Shown piece after piece: positions 1 through 8,156 of a DNA stretch of 64,000 bases (the first letter of the stretch is position 1; every line of letters starts with the position of its first letter). A program made the translations under genes and the position numbers. The notes beneath the pieces are model-generated. The model had not been told where the DNA came from. It did no database searches and saw only the letters and a program-made list of their open reading frames with translations. This DNA comes from Legionella nautarum (GTDB lineage: Bacteria; Pseudomonadota; Gammaproteobacteria; Legionellales; Legionellaceae): NCBI RefSeq assembly GCF_001467895.1, contig NZ_LNYO01000013.1:777134-841133 (forward strand). The letters are read 5' to 3'.

Positions 1-636
1 ACTCAGGTAGTTAAGTTCGATTTACGTACGCAAAAAGCTGACGAAGAAGGCGTGATACCAAGCAAAGAAATGCTTAATCTGACTCTTAAAACCTCGGTTA
101 ACTACCATCTCAATAAATCTAAAATTGGTGATATTTATAACAGCGTAGGCGTTGATTATTTCAATAAACTAATAGAACCTCACATCCGCTCAAGCATTCG
201 CCAGATAACAAGTAATTACAATGCAGATCAGTTCTTCTCAGGAGACAGATACGAAATAGCTGCTAATATTCAAAAATCATTAGTACAAGAATTAGAATCA
301 AGAGGGGTGATTATTGAGTCGATAATGCTTAAGGAAATATTGCCTCCCGAATCAATCCGCCGAGCAATTGAAAATAAACAAGCTCAACAACAAGAAGCTG
401 AAGGGATGAAATTTAGGCTACAGCGAGAAAAACTGGAAGCAGAGCGTAAGAAAATTGAAGCCGAAGGTATTCAACAGTTCCAAGAAATTGTTAAGCGCGG
501 AATAGACCAAAATTTATTGGCATGGAAAGGAATAGAGGCTACCGAAGCTTTAGCTAAATCGCCAAACACTAAAATTATCATTATTGGAAATAATGAGAAG
601 GGTGGTTTACCGCTGATAATGCCAACTAAAAATTGA
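1..636 (+). CDS. SPFH/prohibitin-family protein (5' partial)
   Basis: The reading frame is open from the first base, so the gene begins upstream of the window and only its last 211 codons are here. The fragment covers the C-terminal half of an SPFH (prohibitin/stomatin) domain followed by a charged helix rich in Glu, Lys and Gln (the EAEGMKFRLQREKLEAE region), typical of the coiled coil that drives ring assembly of these membrane scaffolds. The prohibitin-like phrase SRGVIIESIMLKEILPP is visible. Family members form large membrane-anchored rings that modulate membrane proteases. A GTG at 52 is internal and not a real start. The N-terminal membrane anchor cannot be seen. Confidence 0.85.
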   Translation, partial: TQVVKFDLRTQKADEEGVIPSKEMLNLTLKTSVNYHLNKSKIGDIYNSVGVDYFNKLIEPHIRSSIRQITSNYNADQFFSGDRYEIAANIQKSLVQELESRGVIIESIMLKEILPPESIRRAIENKQAQQQEAEGMKFRLQREKLEAERKKIEAEGIQQFQEIVKRGIDQNLLAWKGIEATEALAKSPNTKIIIIGNNEKGGLPLIMPTKN

Positions 637-708
637 AATCCCGCGCCATATAGAGATTTAAAACTGTATGAGGAATAAGGAGTCCATGACCGCCAGCAAT
701 ATAGATTA

Positions 709-733
709 GGTCTGATTAATAGATAATCAGACC
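709..733. other. Perfect 10-bp stem-loop downstream of the SPFH gene
   Basis: The arms at 709-718 and 724-733 are exact reverse complements around a 5-base loop. It lies 73 bases after the SPFH stop codon in a 396-base gap before the next gene (637-1032). No T-run follows, so it is not a standard intrinsic terminator; it may be an RNA 3'-end stabiliser. I see nothing else interpretable in this gap. Confidence 0.45.
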
Positions 734-1032
734 CAATTGCTTAACCGTTCGCAACGTTGATTAAATAATTTATATTTAGCAACATTGTGAAGCGTTAACA
801 TGAAAGTTCAAAAAATAAAGCCCAGTCCTTATGACTATAGCCGGATCGTTCTTGATAATAATCATTTGCCAATTAAGCAAAATTTATTAAGTTTTTCAAT
901 TGGTTCAATAACATTGAGTTGATGAAAATTCAAACGATGAATAAATTCCAATATGGTGCTCAATCAATTAGGATTAAGTGCATTTAGCAAAATAATCGAG
1001 TCAATCAATGAAACAATATATTGGAATGGTGT

Positions 1033-1947
1033 ATGACTAACAGAACATCAGATTTTCAAGAACAGCGAGTTCTTAAAATTTCTATAATAATTACCTTTCT
1101 TCTCGCAGTAGCAGGTATTTGTTTTGGATTGGTGTCGGGGTCATTAGCTATTATATTTGATGGCATGTTTAATATGGTTGATACTGCCATGTCCATATTA
1201 TCCCTCTTAGTCGCAAGGTTATTAACGAGTAAAGGAAGTCGTAGATTCCAGTATGGTTATTGGCATGTTGAGCCTATGGTACTTGTCTTTAACGGTAGTA
1301 TGCTCATATTGATTTGCGCCTACGCAATGATTAATGCGATTGGTAGTTTGCTATCAGGTGGTCGCGAATTGAATTTCGACTGGGCTTTTGCTTTTGCATT
1401 ATTAATGTCTGTGGCTTCAATTATAATGTATGTCTATGTACGCCAGGCAAATCTTAAACTTAATTCTGAATTTTTGCGGCTTGATAGACAAAGTTGGTTA
1501 ATCTCAGCATCTATTTCTAGCTCACTTTTGGTTGCTTTTGGTATTGCTAATCTCACTGAAAAAACTCCTTATAACAATTTAACCCCCTATTTTGACCCTA
1601 TTCTTTTAGGAGTACTTACTTCATGCTTAATTTTTGTGCCTATGGCCGCCGTCCGAGATGCTGTGCGAGATCTGTTCTTTGTTGCCCCTTTTGAGCTGGA
1701 TCAGAAGATCAGATTGTTTTTAAATGAATTGATAGAAAAACGAGGCTTCAAAACCTATTCAAGTTATATAGCAAAGATAGGTCGCGCGCAATTCATCGAA
1801 ATACATATTGTTGTACCACCAAACCATTCTATTTCAAGCATGGAGAACTTAGATACTATTCATCGTGAAATAAGAGATGCTATGGGTGGAGATAATCCTC
1901 AACTTTGGTTAACAGTTGCTTTCACAGCAGACGAAAGCTTGATCTAA
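1033..1947 (+). CDS. Cation diffusion facilitator (CDF)-type membrane transporter, divergent metal site
   Basis: A protein of 304 residues with about five to six hydrophobic segments in the first 210 residues and a soluble C-terminal domain of about 90 residues, the layout of the CDF efflux family (divalent metal out, proton in). The TM2 signature is recognisable as DGMFNMVD (Asp43 and Asp50), but the first His/Asp ligand of the canonical HxxxD is Phe, and the TM5 HxxxD is not visible: that region reads SWLISASIS. It belongs to a CDF-like subfamily with a modified site A, so substrate and even transport activity are uncertain. I start at the ATG at 1033, which has a weak GGA 6 bases upstream; a TTG at 1021 is in frame but has no Shine-Dalgarno sequence. 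Confidence 0.8.
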   Translation: MTNRTSDFQEQRVLKISIIITFLLAVAGICFGLVSGSLAIIFDGMFNMVDTAMSILSLLVARLLTSKGSRRFQYGYWHVEPMVLVFNGSMLILICAYAMINAIGSLLSGGRELNFDWAFAFALLMSVASIIMYVYVRQANLKLNSEFLRLDRQSWLISASISSSLLVAFGIANLTEKTPYNNLTPYFDPILLGVLTSCLIFVPMAAVRDAVRDLFFVAPFELDQKIRLFLNELIEKRGFKTYSSYIAKIGRAQFIEIHIVVPPNHSISSMENLDTIHREIRDAMGGDNPQLWLTVAFTADESLI

Positions 1948-2134
1948 AGAGAACTCAGATCGAAGTCGAATCGCAACTCCTCATTACTGAGGAGCGCCCT
2001 CTAGGAACGATGCGGGCTAGTTTCCCAGCACATCGCTCAAGTCTTCATAAGGAAGTTTGTTTAATTAATTTTTTCATCAGGACATGAGTTCCGGAGGATT
2101 GGGCCATTTAGGGCGATAACGTACGCTAAAAAAA

Positions 2135-2326
2135 TTAATCATAAGCACACGCTTGGAACTCTTTTTCAAGTAAATGCGATTTGTTATTAGTAATTTGGCC
2201 ACTTAAGTTGCCCAACTCTCCTTGAGCTTGAGTTAACATCCAAATAAAAAGAGATTCTAAATCATTTCCAAAACGTTTCGTGATTTCAAAATCATCAAAA
2301 TATATTTTAGCAGTGTAAGTAAACAC
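2135..2326 (-). CDS. Small hypothetical protein (63 aa)
   Basis: A short frame with GTG start between the CDF and nhaA genes. The product is soluble, mixed alpha/beta in appearance, and includes FDDFEITKRFGNDLESLF and a single Cys near the end. Composition is protein-like rather than random, but there is no clear Shine-Dalgarno sequence and I recognise no domain. It could be a genuine Legionella orphan or a chance frame. Confidence 0.4.
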   Translation of the reverse strand: MFTYTAKIYFDDFEITKRFGNDLESLFIWMLTQAQGELGNLSGQITNNKSHLLEKEFQACAYD

Positions 2327-2458
2327 TTTAATTCTCGATATAAAGGAGATAAAGACGCAAATATGAATGCGAACTAGAGAAGGTATAGTATGACGAGGTC
2401 GAAAAGAAAAAACGTTTATACACTCTAATTTAATTATCGCTCAGATACCATAATAATT

Positions 2459-3766
2459 TTAGGGTTTAAAAAACTTATATATTAAAATAAATGAAACTCC
2501 TGCAACAGCACAAAAAACACTTGCCAATAGTATCCCTAAGCGAGCAGCATTGATAGTTTCTTGAGAGAACGCTAAATTAGCGATAAAAATAGCCATGGTA
2601 AATCCAATCCCTGTTAATATACTGCCACCAGCTAACAAAATCCAATTGAGATCTTTAGGTCGAGTTGCTAATCCAAAAAACACGGCGATAAAACTAAACC
2701 CAAGAACTCCTAAGGGTTTCCCTAAAACGAAGCCTAAAAAAACCGCAGCGGTTATCTCGTGGTTAAAATCTGCAGAAGATATAGGTATGCCTGCATTAGC
2801 TAAGGCAAATAAAGGTAAAACTAGATAGCCTATCCATGGGTGTAAAAAAAACTCCAATCGTTCAACGGGAGAAAGAGCTTCACGAGCAGCTACTTCGGTC
2901 ACGTGAAGTGCTTTGCGGTCTTCAGTATCGCCACTCCAGTGCTCTCCAGGTGGATATGAAACCATATGTTCTAAAATTTTATGTAGTCGTTTATCACTTA
3001 CCCACGTTTTAGTCGGAGCGATTAATCCTAAAATCACTCCGGTTACTGTGGGTTGAATTCCTGATGCATCTATTGCAATCCAAATGAAAAAACCAACAAA
3101 AAAATAGGCGCTAATATTACGAATCCCTATTGTTTTCATTATCTGTATAAAAATCAATCCTAATACCGATATAAAAAGGGATGTCCAAGAAATTCCATGA
3201 CTATACCCAATGGCAACAACCAGAATTGCACCGATATCATCAATAATTGCTAATGACAACATGAATATACGAAGACTTTGAGGAATATGTTTACCCAGAA
3301 GTGCCAAGCAGCCAATTACAAAAGCAGTATCAGTTGCCATAACCGTACCCCATCCTCTCTGTCCTGGATCACTTGGTTGGAGTATGAGGTAAATTAGAGC
3401 AGGAATAAGCATACCGCCCAAGGCGGCTGTAATAGGAAATGCAGCCTTCTTTGGCTCTCGTAGCTCACCAAACACTATTTCTCTTTTTAATTCTAAAGAG
3501 ACAAAAAAGAAAAACAACGTCATTAAGCCATCATTAATCCATGTATGCATTGAACGAGAAAATTCGAAATTACCAACGTGGATTCCCAATGATATTTCCC
3601 AAATAGATAAAAAAGATCTTGACCAAGGAGAGTTTGCAATAATTAATGAAATAATGGTAAATACCAATAATAAGCATGCTGTACTTGTCTCAACACGAAT
3701 ATAATACGCCAACGGTTTGGATACCAAATGAATGGGCTCTTTAGGCAATTGCGGATTTAGAGGCAC
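2459..3766 (-). CDS. nhaA: Na+/H+ antiporter NhaA
   Basis: Inner-membrane sodium/proton antiporter of 435 residues that exports Na+ in exchange for protons. The NhaA hallmarks are present: ATDTAF at 144-149 (unwound TM4) and the paired aspartates Asp176-Asp177 in SLAIIDDIGA, equivalent to E. coli Asp163-Asp164, the ion-binding site. There are about 12 hydrophobic segments. An insert near 270-300 containing PPGEHWSGDTEDRKALH is longer than in the E. coli protein and typical of a subset of NhaA proteins. It is transcribed alone, away from the accessory region to its right. Confidence 0.95.
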   Translation of the reverse strand: MPLNPQLPKEPIHLVSKPLAYYIRVETSTACLLLVFTIISLIIANSPWSRSFLSIWEISLGIHVGNFEFSRSMHTWINDGLMTLFFFFVSLELKREIVFGELREPKKAAFPITAALGGMLIPALIYLILQPSDPGQRGWGTVMATDTAFVIGCLALLGKHIPQSLRIFMLSLAIIDDIGAILVVAIGYSHGISWTSLFISVLGLIFIQIMKTIGIRNISAYFFVGFFIWIAIDASGIQPTVTGVILGLIAPTKTWVSDKRLHKILEHMVSYPPGEHWSGDTEDRKALHVTEVAAREALSPVERLEFFLHPWIGYLVLPLFALANAGIPISSADFNHEITAAVFLGFVLGKPLGVLGFSFIAVFFGLATRPKDLNWILLAGGSILTGIGFTMAIFIANLAFSQETINAARLGILLASVFCAVAGVSFILIYKFFKP

Positions 3767-3892
3767 TAATTATAACTCCATTTAATGTGTCCTATTATTT
3801 TTAGGGTTCTGTTGCAAAACAGGTTTTAAAAGAGTTGGTTTTACCTATTAACCATCATCAAAAATTAACCAAAGCAAACTAAGAATTATATT

Positions 3893-4173
3893 TTATGTTA
3901 AATTAAGCACTTTACAAATATGGTTTATTTTCTGTTCTATTCTCTTAACTCGTATCTCAATGGCAACCAATTCATCATAGAGTTCCCGCATCAGCTCACG
4001 CGATGAGGCAGTCAACTCGCAATACCATATTCTAAATTTAATCCTCTGATTTCATTTATTAATGCTGTTCTGTTCTTGACTAATCGACTGCGTACTCGGT
4101 GTATCGACTGAATATCTTGCTGCTCCACTTGTTTAATCGGAACATAATGCATCGAAGGACGACTTCCGTACAT
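3893..4173 (-). pseudogene. IS110-family transposase remnant
   Basis: Translation of the minus strand gives two adjoining pieces of an IS110-type transposase. The first (about 4173 down to 4018) includes SRPSMHYVPIKQVEQQD and HRVRSRLVKNRTALINEIRG, the typical central IS110 region, and ends in a stop. The second, in another frame (about 4018 down to 3893), reads LTASSRELMRELYDELVAIE. The N-terminal DEDD catalytic domain and the C-terminal half are missing. It is a frameshifted, truncated fossil upstream of nhaA. The rest of the gap 3767-4393 has the hairpin at 4215 and no gene. Confidence 0.75.
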
Positions 4174-4214
4174 ATTTTATACAAATCAATCTTCAATGTT
4201 TCGTCAACTCATAA

Positions 4215-4280
4215 GATCAAAAGGGGCTGACTCGATTGATTTTTTTATTCAAAATAAGTCGAGTGTGTCCCCTTTGATTT
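4215..4280. repeat. Imperfect palindrome, left member of a pair
   Basis: The left arm (from about 4216, containing TCAAAAGGGGCTGACTCGA) pairs with the right arm (ending TCGAGTGTGTCCCCTTTGAT near 4279) across an AT-rich centre. The same word set (ATCAAAGGGG, CGATTGATTTTT, TCGAGT, CCCCTTTGAT) recurs at 5252-5308 on the other side of the gene at 4394. It resembles REP-type or small-transposon hairpins rather than a terminator. Confidence 0.7.
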
Positions 4281-4393
4281 CAGCCTTATACAATTTGACA
4301 CATGCATATAATATCGCTAAAATGTTTAAATTTTAAACCGGCAGGTATGGGGCTGGTTGGTTTCAAAAAGTTAGACATCAAGAGCAAATTATT

Positions 4394-5236
4394 ATGAAAA
4401 AGTATTACATAGTAGCACCAAAATCAAAACTCTATCCTCTCAGGGATGGTATTTCTGGATCTGTGAAGAGGAGCTATGAAAATCTATTGGATGAGAAACA
4501 AGTCTTTGTTTTTTATGAAAATAAAGAAGATGCTGAACAGGTCCATAAGCATGGAAGTCTTATTTTTGAAATTTTGGTATTAGACGAGGATAAATTTAAA
4601 TCTTCGAAAGAGGGACCACAAAGCAAAGAGATTAAGTCTCCGTTTCAGCCTAGTAAAATAATCCATTTCAAAAATAAGACTTACGAAGCAACTTTTGACC
4701 TCCGAAATATGATTGCCATGAGCCTCGAGGGATCATATACGCCTTGGCAAGAAGAAATCCAAATTAATATGCCAAATCCTAAACGGGTGCCAGAAAAATA
4801 CTGTGGTTTTTTTAGAAAGAACTCTAATTTCCATGATTATTTTACTAAAACCCCCAAGAAAGAAGCTAAAATTACTGCTTCAGAAGCAATTGATGCAGCG
4901 ATAGATCTGTTTGACGACTATGCTAAGAAATCATGGTTTAATCGAAGTACTGACAATGCAAGCATTACTGATTGGCTAGTATCATGGTTTCATTATGGAC
5001 GCAACCATGCAGAACTGGCTCGTAGGATAAGCTCGGATTTATCAAGTAAAGAGGGAAATGCGGATGAGGCGTTAACCTATCTTATAATGACCCGAAAAAC
5101 TCTTGCTGAGAGAGGAGCTAATATGTCAGGCTCAATGATACGCAGACTAGATTTTGCCATCTCTAATTTAGCACAGATGACCTCTGATAATGAAGAAACA
5201 CTTGACAGTGAAAGTAGTTCCGTTCAACCAAATTAG
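4394..5236 (+). CDS. Hypothetical protein, Legionella orphan / effector candidate (280 aa)
   Basis: I do not recognise a catalytic domain. The N-terminal 60 residues look like a small alpha/beta module that begins KKYYIVAPKSKLYPLRDG. The middle is basic and Lys-rich. Residues about 165-265 are a helical bundle (SEAIDAAIDLFDDYAK, WFHYGRNHAELARRI, ALTYLIMTRKTLAERG) resembling a helical C-terminal module I associate, from memory, with Legionella proteins of unknown function. The C-terminus is short, acidic and Ser/Glu-rich, a composition common in Dot/Icm substrates. There is no signal peptide or membrane segment. The gene lies between two related hairpins and is flanked by transposase fossils, so it is probably acquired cargo. 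No strong Shine-Dalgarno sequence is visible. Confidence 0.65.
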   Translation: MKKYYIVAPKSKLYPLRDGISGSVKRSYENLLDEKQVFVFYENKEDAEQVHKHGSLIFEILVLDEDKFKSSKEGPQSKEIKSPFQPSKIIHFKNKTYEATFDLRNMIAMSLEGSYTPWQEEIQINMPNPKRVPEKYCGFFRKNSNFHDYFTKTPKKEAKITASEAIDAAIDLFDDYAKKSWFNRSTDNASITDWLVSWFHYGRNHAELARRISSDLSSKEGNADEALTYLIMTRKTLAERGANMSGSMIRRLDFAISNLAQMTSDNEETLDSESSSVQPN

Positions 5237-5251
5237 ATCTTCCTTTAATTA

Positions 5252-5308
5252 AATCAAAGGGGCGATTGATTTTTCCAACGATTTTCAATCGAGTCTGCCC
5301 CTTTGATT
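5252..5308. repeat. Imperfect palindrome, right member of a pair
   Basis: AATCAAAGGGG at the left end pairs with CCCCTTTGATT at the right end, with further pairing between CGATTGA and TCAATCG inside. It starts 16 bases after the stop of the gene at 4394 and shares its words with the palindrome at 4215-4280. It may also act as a transcript end for that gene, but it is not followed by a clear T-run. Confidence 0.7.
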
Positions 5309-5312
5309 GTAA

Positions 5313-5423
5313 TACTTCTCCGACAATGCCATCCAACCACTTTGCGTGAGTACAAATCCATCACAACAGCCAGGTAAAGCCAGCCTTCTTCTGTCCAACA
5401 ATAGATATCACTCACCCAATAAA
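5313..5423 (-). pseudogene. IS3-family transposase (OrfB, rve integrase) fragment
   Basis: The minus strand encodes an uninterrupted piece containing WTEEGWLYLAVVMDLYSRKVVGWH, the region around the second Asp of the DDE integrase core in IS3-family OrfB proteins, preceded by YWVSDIY in place of the usual first Asp motif. Only about 35 codons survive. The rest of the gap (5424-5603) shows no recognisable coding sequence. Confidence 0.8.
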
Positions 5424-5603
5424 TACTTCTGGAAATTACGAGTAAGTAATCCTTATGTTCATTAAAATGTAAGCACTATTTGTTGAATACGGCGCAAGAA
5501 TAGGGTGGCCATTGCTATTGTTTAAAAATAGGGACAACCACCAGTGCCGAAGGATAGGAAGAGTTAACTTGGTTTCTAAAGATCCTAGGCGCTTAAACCT
5601 AAT

Positions 5604-5897
5604 TTAATTAGAAGAAGGACCTTTAGACTCAATAATAGCTTTAGACTCTTTAATTACTGATGAGTTCTTTGGCTTCTCTTCTTCTATTGAAAATAACTGA
5701 AGGCTAGAACTGTTACTTCTATAGCTTTGTACTTTTCTATGAGCAATCAAACCCCTATCTAAAACAGACGTCTTTGCTTCTAAAGGGCTTGGAGGTACTG
5801 GTTTTTTTGCAGTTTCAACAGCCTCCGTTGCTTCTTTTAGCAAATCTTCAGCATTAGTTTTTTTTATGGATTTAGTAGGTTGGTTGTTAAGCTTCAT
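5604..5897 (-). CDS. Small hydrophilic hypothetical protein (97 aa)
   Basis: A 97-residue protein rich in Lys, Glu and Ser, with no hydrophobic segment and no recognised domain. It is probably largely disordered: an N-terminal helix (NAEDLLKEATEAVETAKK) is followed by a Pro-rich turn and a Ser-rich tail. A good Shine-Dalgarno GAGGA sits 8 bases upstream of the ATG, which supports translation. It lies in the decayed region between an IS3 fossil and a sensor-kinase remnant. Confidence 0.55.
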   Translation of the reverse strand: MKLNNQPTKSIKKTNAEDLLKEATEAVETAKKPVPPSPLEAKTSVLDRGLIAHRKVQSYRSNSSSLQLFSIEEEKPKNSSVIKESKAIIESKGPSSN

Positions 5898-6030
5898 AGA
5901 ATATTCCTCATCATATAGTTACAAATTTTACATCTGAGGACGTAAAATCAAGGTTGCTCTTAGCTCCTTAGCTAATAACTAGATCACTGTTAGCAGAACC
6001 AGAAAAGCTAGGCCATCTAAAAGATATAAA

Positions 6031-6440
6031 TTAAGCGCATTGTAACAAATTAATACAGAAAGATAAATAGCCCCCCGTCAACCTAACTATCCTTAAGGCA
6101 AAAAAAAGGTCGAATATTAGGCGCAAAGAATCTCTGCAGCAACGGCACTTCAAATTCTTCTTCAGCAGAGGAGTTTCACCCGAGCTCATCCTGACTCCTT
6201 CAAGGACCTCATTCATTAAATCCAATAGCGTATAATTTGAGGCGACTAAATTCTTAGCATATTCAAGGACTCGAGGTTCTTTCGAATCGGATTTTAACAA
6301 TTCAGCAAACCCTACGATGCCCCAATTCCTGCAATGACATCAAGAAGAGAATTCAAACGTTGCTCCATTTCACTGAAGCGTGAAGGCTCCGCTTTTTGTT
6401 CTTTAATAACGGCTTTCCGTTGTGTGATTTGAGTGTTTGA
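6031..6440 (-). pseudogene. Sensor histidine kinase remnant (PAS/HisKA pieces)
   Basis: Two minus-strand pieces look like parts of one Legionella-type hybrid kinase. From about 6440 to 6311 one frame reads SEMEQRLNSLLDVIAG, as at the start of a PAS sensor segment, then stops. A second frame (about 6324 to 6150) reads GIVGFAELLKSDSKEPRVLEYAKNL and NYTLLDLMNEVLE, which is the HisKA dimerisation helix pair just after the phosphorylated His. The His itself, the intervening PAS domain and the ATPase domain are missing. The last 35 codons (Cys-rich, then hydrophobic) look out of frame. This is best read as an internally deleted, frameshifted relic; the 89-codon TTG-started frame within it is not a gene. 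Confidence 0.55.
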
Positions 6441-6457
6441 ATTCTATCGCTAGTCCA

Positions 6458-7501
6458 TTAGAGAAATCCCATTGTGTGGGCGATAATGGCTTTTTGCACA
6501 TGCAAGCGATTACTGGCCACATTATAAATAACTGAGTTTTTTCCACTCGCGACCCTATCTTCCACTTCGCTCCCTCTGTCGATGGGCATGGGGTGGGTGA
6601 AGATGGCTTGGTCTGTGGTTTTCATTTTGGACTCAGTCGTTATCCAATCGGGATATTGCAAAGCTTTGTCAATTTCGTCTTGTTTCGCAAATTGCCCGTC
6701 TTTATAGGCGTGCTCTGAAATCCAATTGCGTGAATACACAATATGTGCGCCCTCATAGCCTGAGACTGGATCGTCAATGACCTCAAATTGACTACCCTGT
6801 GCCTCACAATTTTGTTTAATTTGTTCATAGATAGCTAAATCCATATCATAGCCTTCCGGGCGCGCGAGTGTGATATCAAGACCAAATCGGCTCGCTAAGA
6901 GCAAGCTTCCTTGAGGACTGTTCCATGAGCGCGCAAGTGAGCCATGCCCCCAAGTCACTAATAATTTTTTACGTTTAAGCACACTAAAATCTATGGCTTC
7001 CAATCCTTGAGAAAACCATTCTGCCCATCCCATGAGGTCGGCTAAGGATTGACAAGGGTGGCAGACATCATCGGCCATATTAATCACAGGCACTTTGGCG
7101 TGTTTTGCGTATTCTCGTATCATCTGGTGCCCTTCCCCATAGTGAGACAGCGAACTTTCCATAATGCGTATTCCTATGCCTGCCATATATTGCGACATCA
7201 CGTTCGCCGCATCCTCAATGGTTTCCCCAGCGGTTGTTTTCGATTTGAGCTTACTCATTGTCGTTGGTGCTAAATATTGGGCATGCCCTCCCAGTTCGCT
7301 GGCTGCTGTGGTAAAGGAGAGATGAGTCCTAACAGAAGGGCTAAAAAACATCATAAGAAAATTACGCCGTTCAAAGGCAGTGGCCCATTTTGGATGAAAG
7401 CGCTCGGCTTTCATGGCAATGGCTGTTGTTAAAAGAGTTGAAAGTTCGTCAATAGTCCAATCTTGCGTACAGAGTAAATCTTTTCCATAGAGGTTAATCA
7501 T
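6458..7501 (-). CDS. Ornithine/aspartate carbamoyltransferase-superfamily protein (N-acylornithine type?)
   Basis: A 347-residue carbamoyltransferase. The carbamoyl-phosphate motif SVRT is at 56-59, HPCQSLADL starts at 148, and the C-terminal NRLHVQKAI is at 331-339, all typical of the family. The amino-acid-side loop is HPMPIDRG (303-310) rather than the HCLP of ordinary ornithine carbamoyltransferase; HPxP is closer to aspartate and N-acylornithine enzymes. The overall pattern (N-terminal TQDWTIDELSTLL, PVINM before HPCQ) resembles N-acetylornithine carbamoyltransferase, which acts in an acetylated arginine route. Substrate is therefore uncertain. Shine-Dalgarno AAGGT is 5 bases before the ATG. 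It is followed on the same strand by sequence relics only; the DUF523 gene lies 28 bases upstream and is probably co-transcribed. Confidence 0.8.
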   Translation of the reverse strand: MINLYGKDLLCTQDWTIDELSTLLTTAIAMKAERFHPKWATAFERRNFLMMFFSPSVRTHLSFTTAASELGGHAQYLAPTTMSKLKSKTTAGETIEDAANVMSQYMAGIGIRIMESSLSHYGEGHQMIREYAKHAKVPVINMADDVCHPCQSLADLMGWAEWFSQGLEAIDFSVLKRKKLLVTWGHGSLARSWNSPQGSLLLASRFGLDITLARPEGYDMDLAIYEQIKQNCEAQGSQFEVIDDPVSGYEGAHIVYSRNWISEHAYKDGQFAKQDEIDKALQYPDWITTESKMKTTDQAIFTHPMPIDRGSEVEDRVASGKNSVIYNVASNRLHVQKAIIAHTMGFL

Positions 7502-7529
7502 GAGTTACCTTTATCCAAAAGACTAAATT

Positions 7530-8033
7530 TTAATTATTCATAAGCGATAGCAATGCCTCTAAAGCCTCATCAATATGATTCTCATCAAACACCTGGACAC
7601 CATATTTTTTTAATAAAGCTGCCGTAACGCCCTCTCCCTGAATAAGCGTTCGCGTGAAGGTTCCATCGTAAATTTTATCCGAACCACAAGATGGGCTTTT
7701 CGCTTTTAAAATCGCTACAGAAATATGATGTTTTTTTACCAGTTCAAGCGCTTTTTCTGCGCCTTTTAGAAAACACTGCGTCACATCCTGCTGAGTATTT
7801 GTTTTTACCAGCGCTCTATTTTCTAACACAGCATAACCAGATTGTTTATTTTGAATTTCCGCTGGTGCTCTTGGAGTAGCTAAGCCACCCACTATTTCTG
7901 GGCAAATGGTAATTATTCTTCCTTCTTTAAACCACTGCTGCAAGGCTGGATGATTTTGGAAACAATCCCCGCCATCATAACGGACTTTTTGTCCTAAAAG
8001 GCAGGCACTCATCAGTATTTTGACTCTATCCAC
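7530..8033 (-). CDS. DUF523 / TudS-like [4Fe-4S] protein
   Basis: A 167-residue DUF523 protein. Three conserved cysteines stand in the family motifs SACLLG (Cys11), CPE (Cys44) and SPSCG (Cys116). In the characterised relative TudS, three such cysteines hold a [4Fe-4S] cluster that removes sulfur from thiouracil; whether this protein does that or acts on another thio-compound is inference. It is soluble and cytoplasmic, full length for the family. It lies 28 bases upstream of the carbamoyltransferase on the same strand. Confidence 0.85.
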   Translation of the reverse strand: MDRVKILMSACLLGQKVRYDGGDCFQNHPALQQWFKEGRIITICPEIVGGLATPRAPAEIQNKQSGYAVLENRALVKTNTQQDVTQCFLKGAEKALELVKKHHISVAILKAKSPSCGSDKIYDGTFTRTLIQGEGVTAALLKKYGVQVFDENHIDEALEALLSLMNN

Positions 8034-8156
8034 TCTCTAATTCTCTAATGAAATCATTTCAACAGGTTTGATTATACCATCGATAGCCGCTTAAAAAATT
8101 TGGTAGTTCTGATAAATTGTAATATTTTAGATTAAACGCTAGTTGGCCTAAAAATA

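Noticed and set aside
1905-2087. 60-codon frame overlapping the end of the CDF gene
   Set aside because: It begins inside the CDF gene in another frame, has no ribosome site and no protein-like pattern.
3803-3830. GGTTCTGTTGCAAAA resembling the end of an IS6-family element
   Set aside because: Only one short end-like word is present, with no IS6 transposase or second end nearby; it also forms a small palindrome by itself.
6031-6300. 89-codon TTG-started frame as a gene
   Set aside because: Its first half continues an upstream kinase-like frame and its second half looks out of frame; treated as part of a pseudogene.
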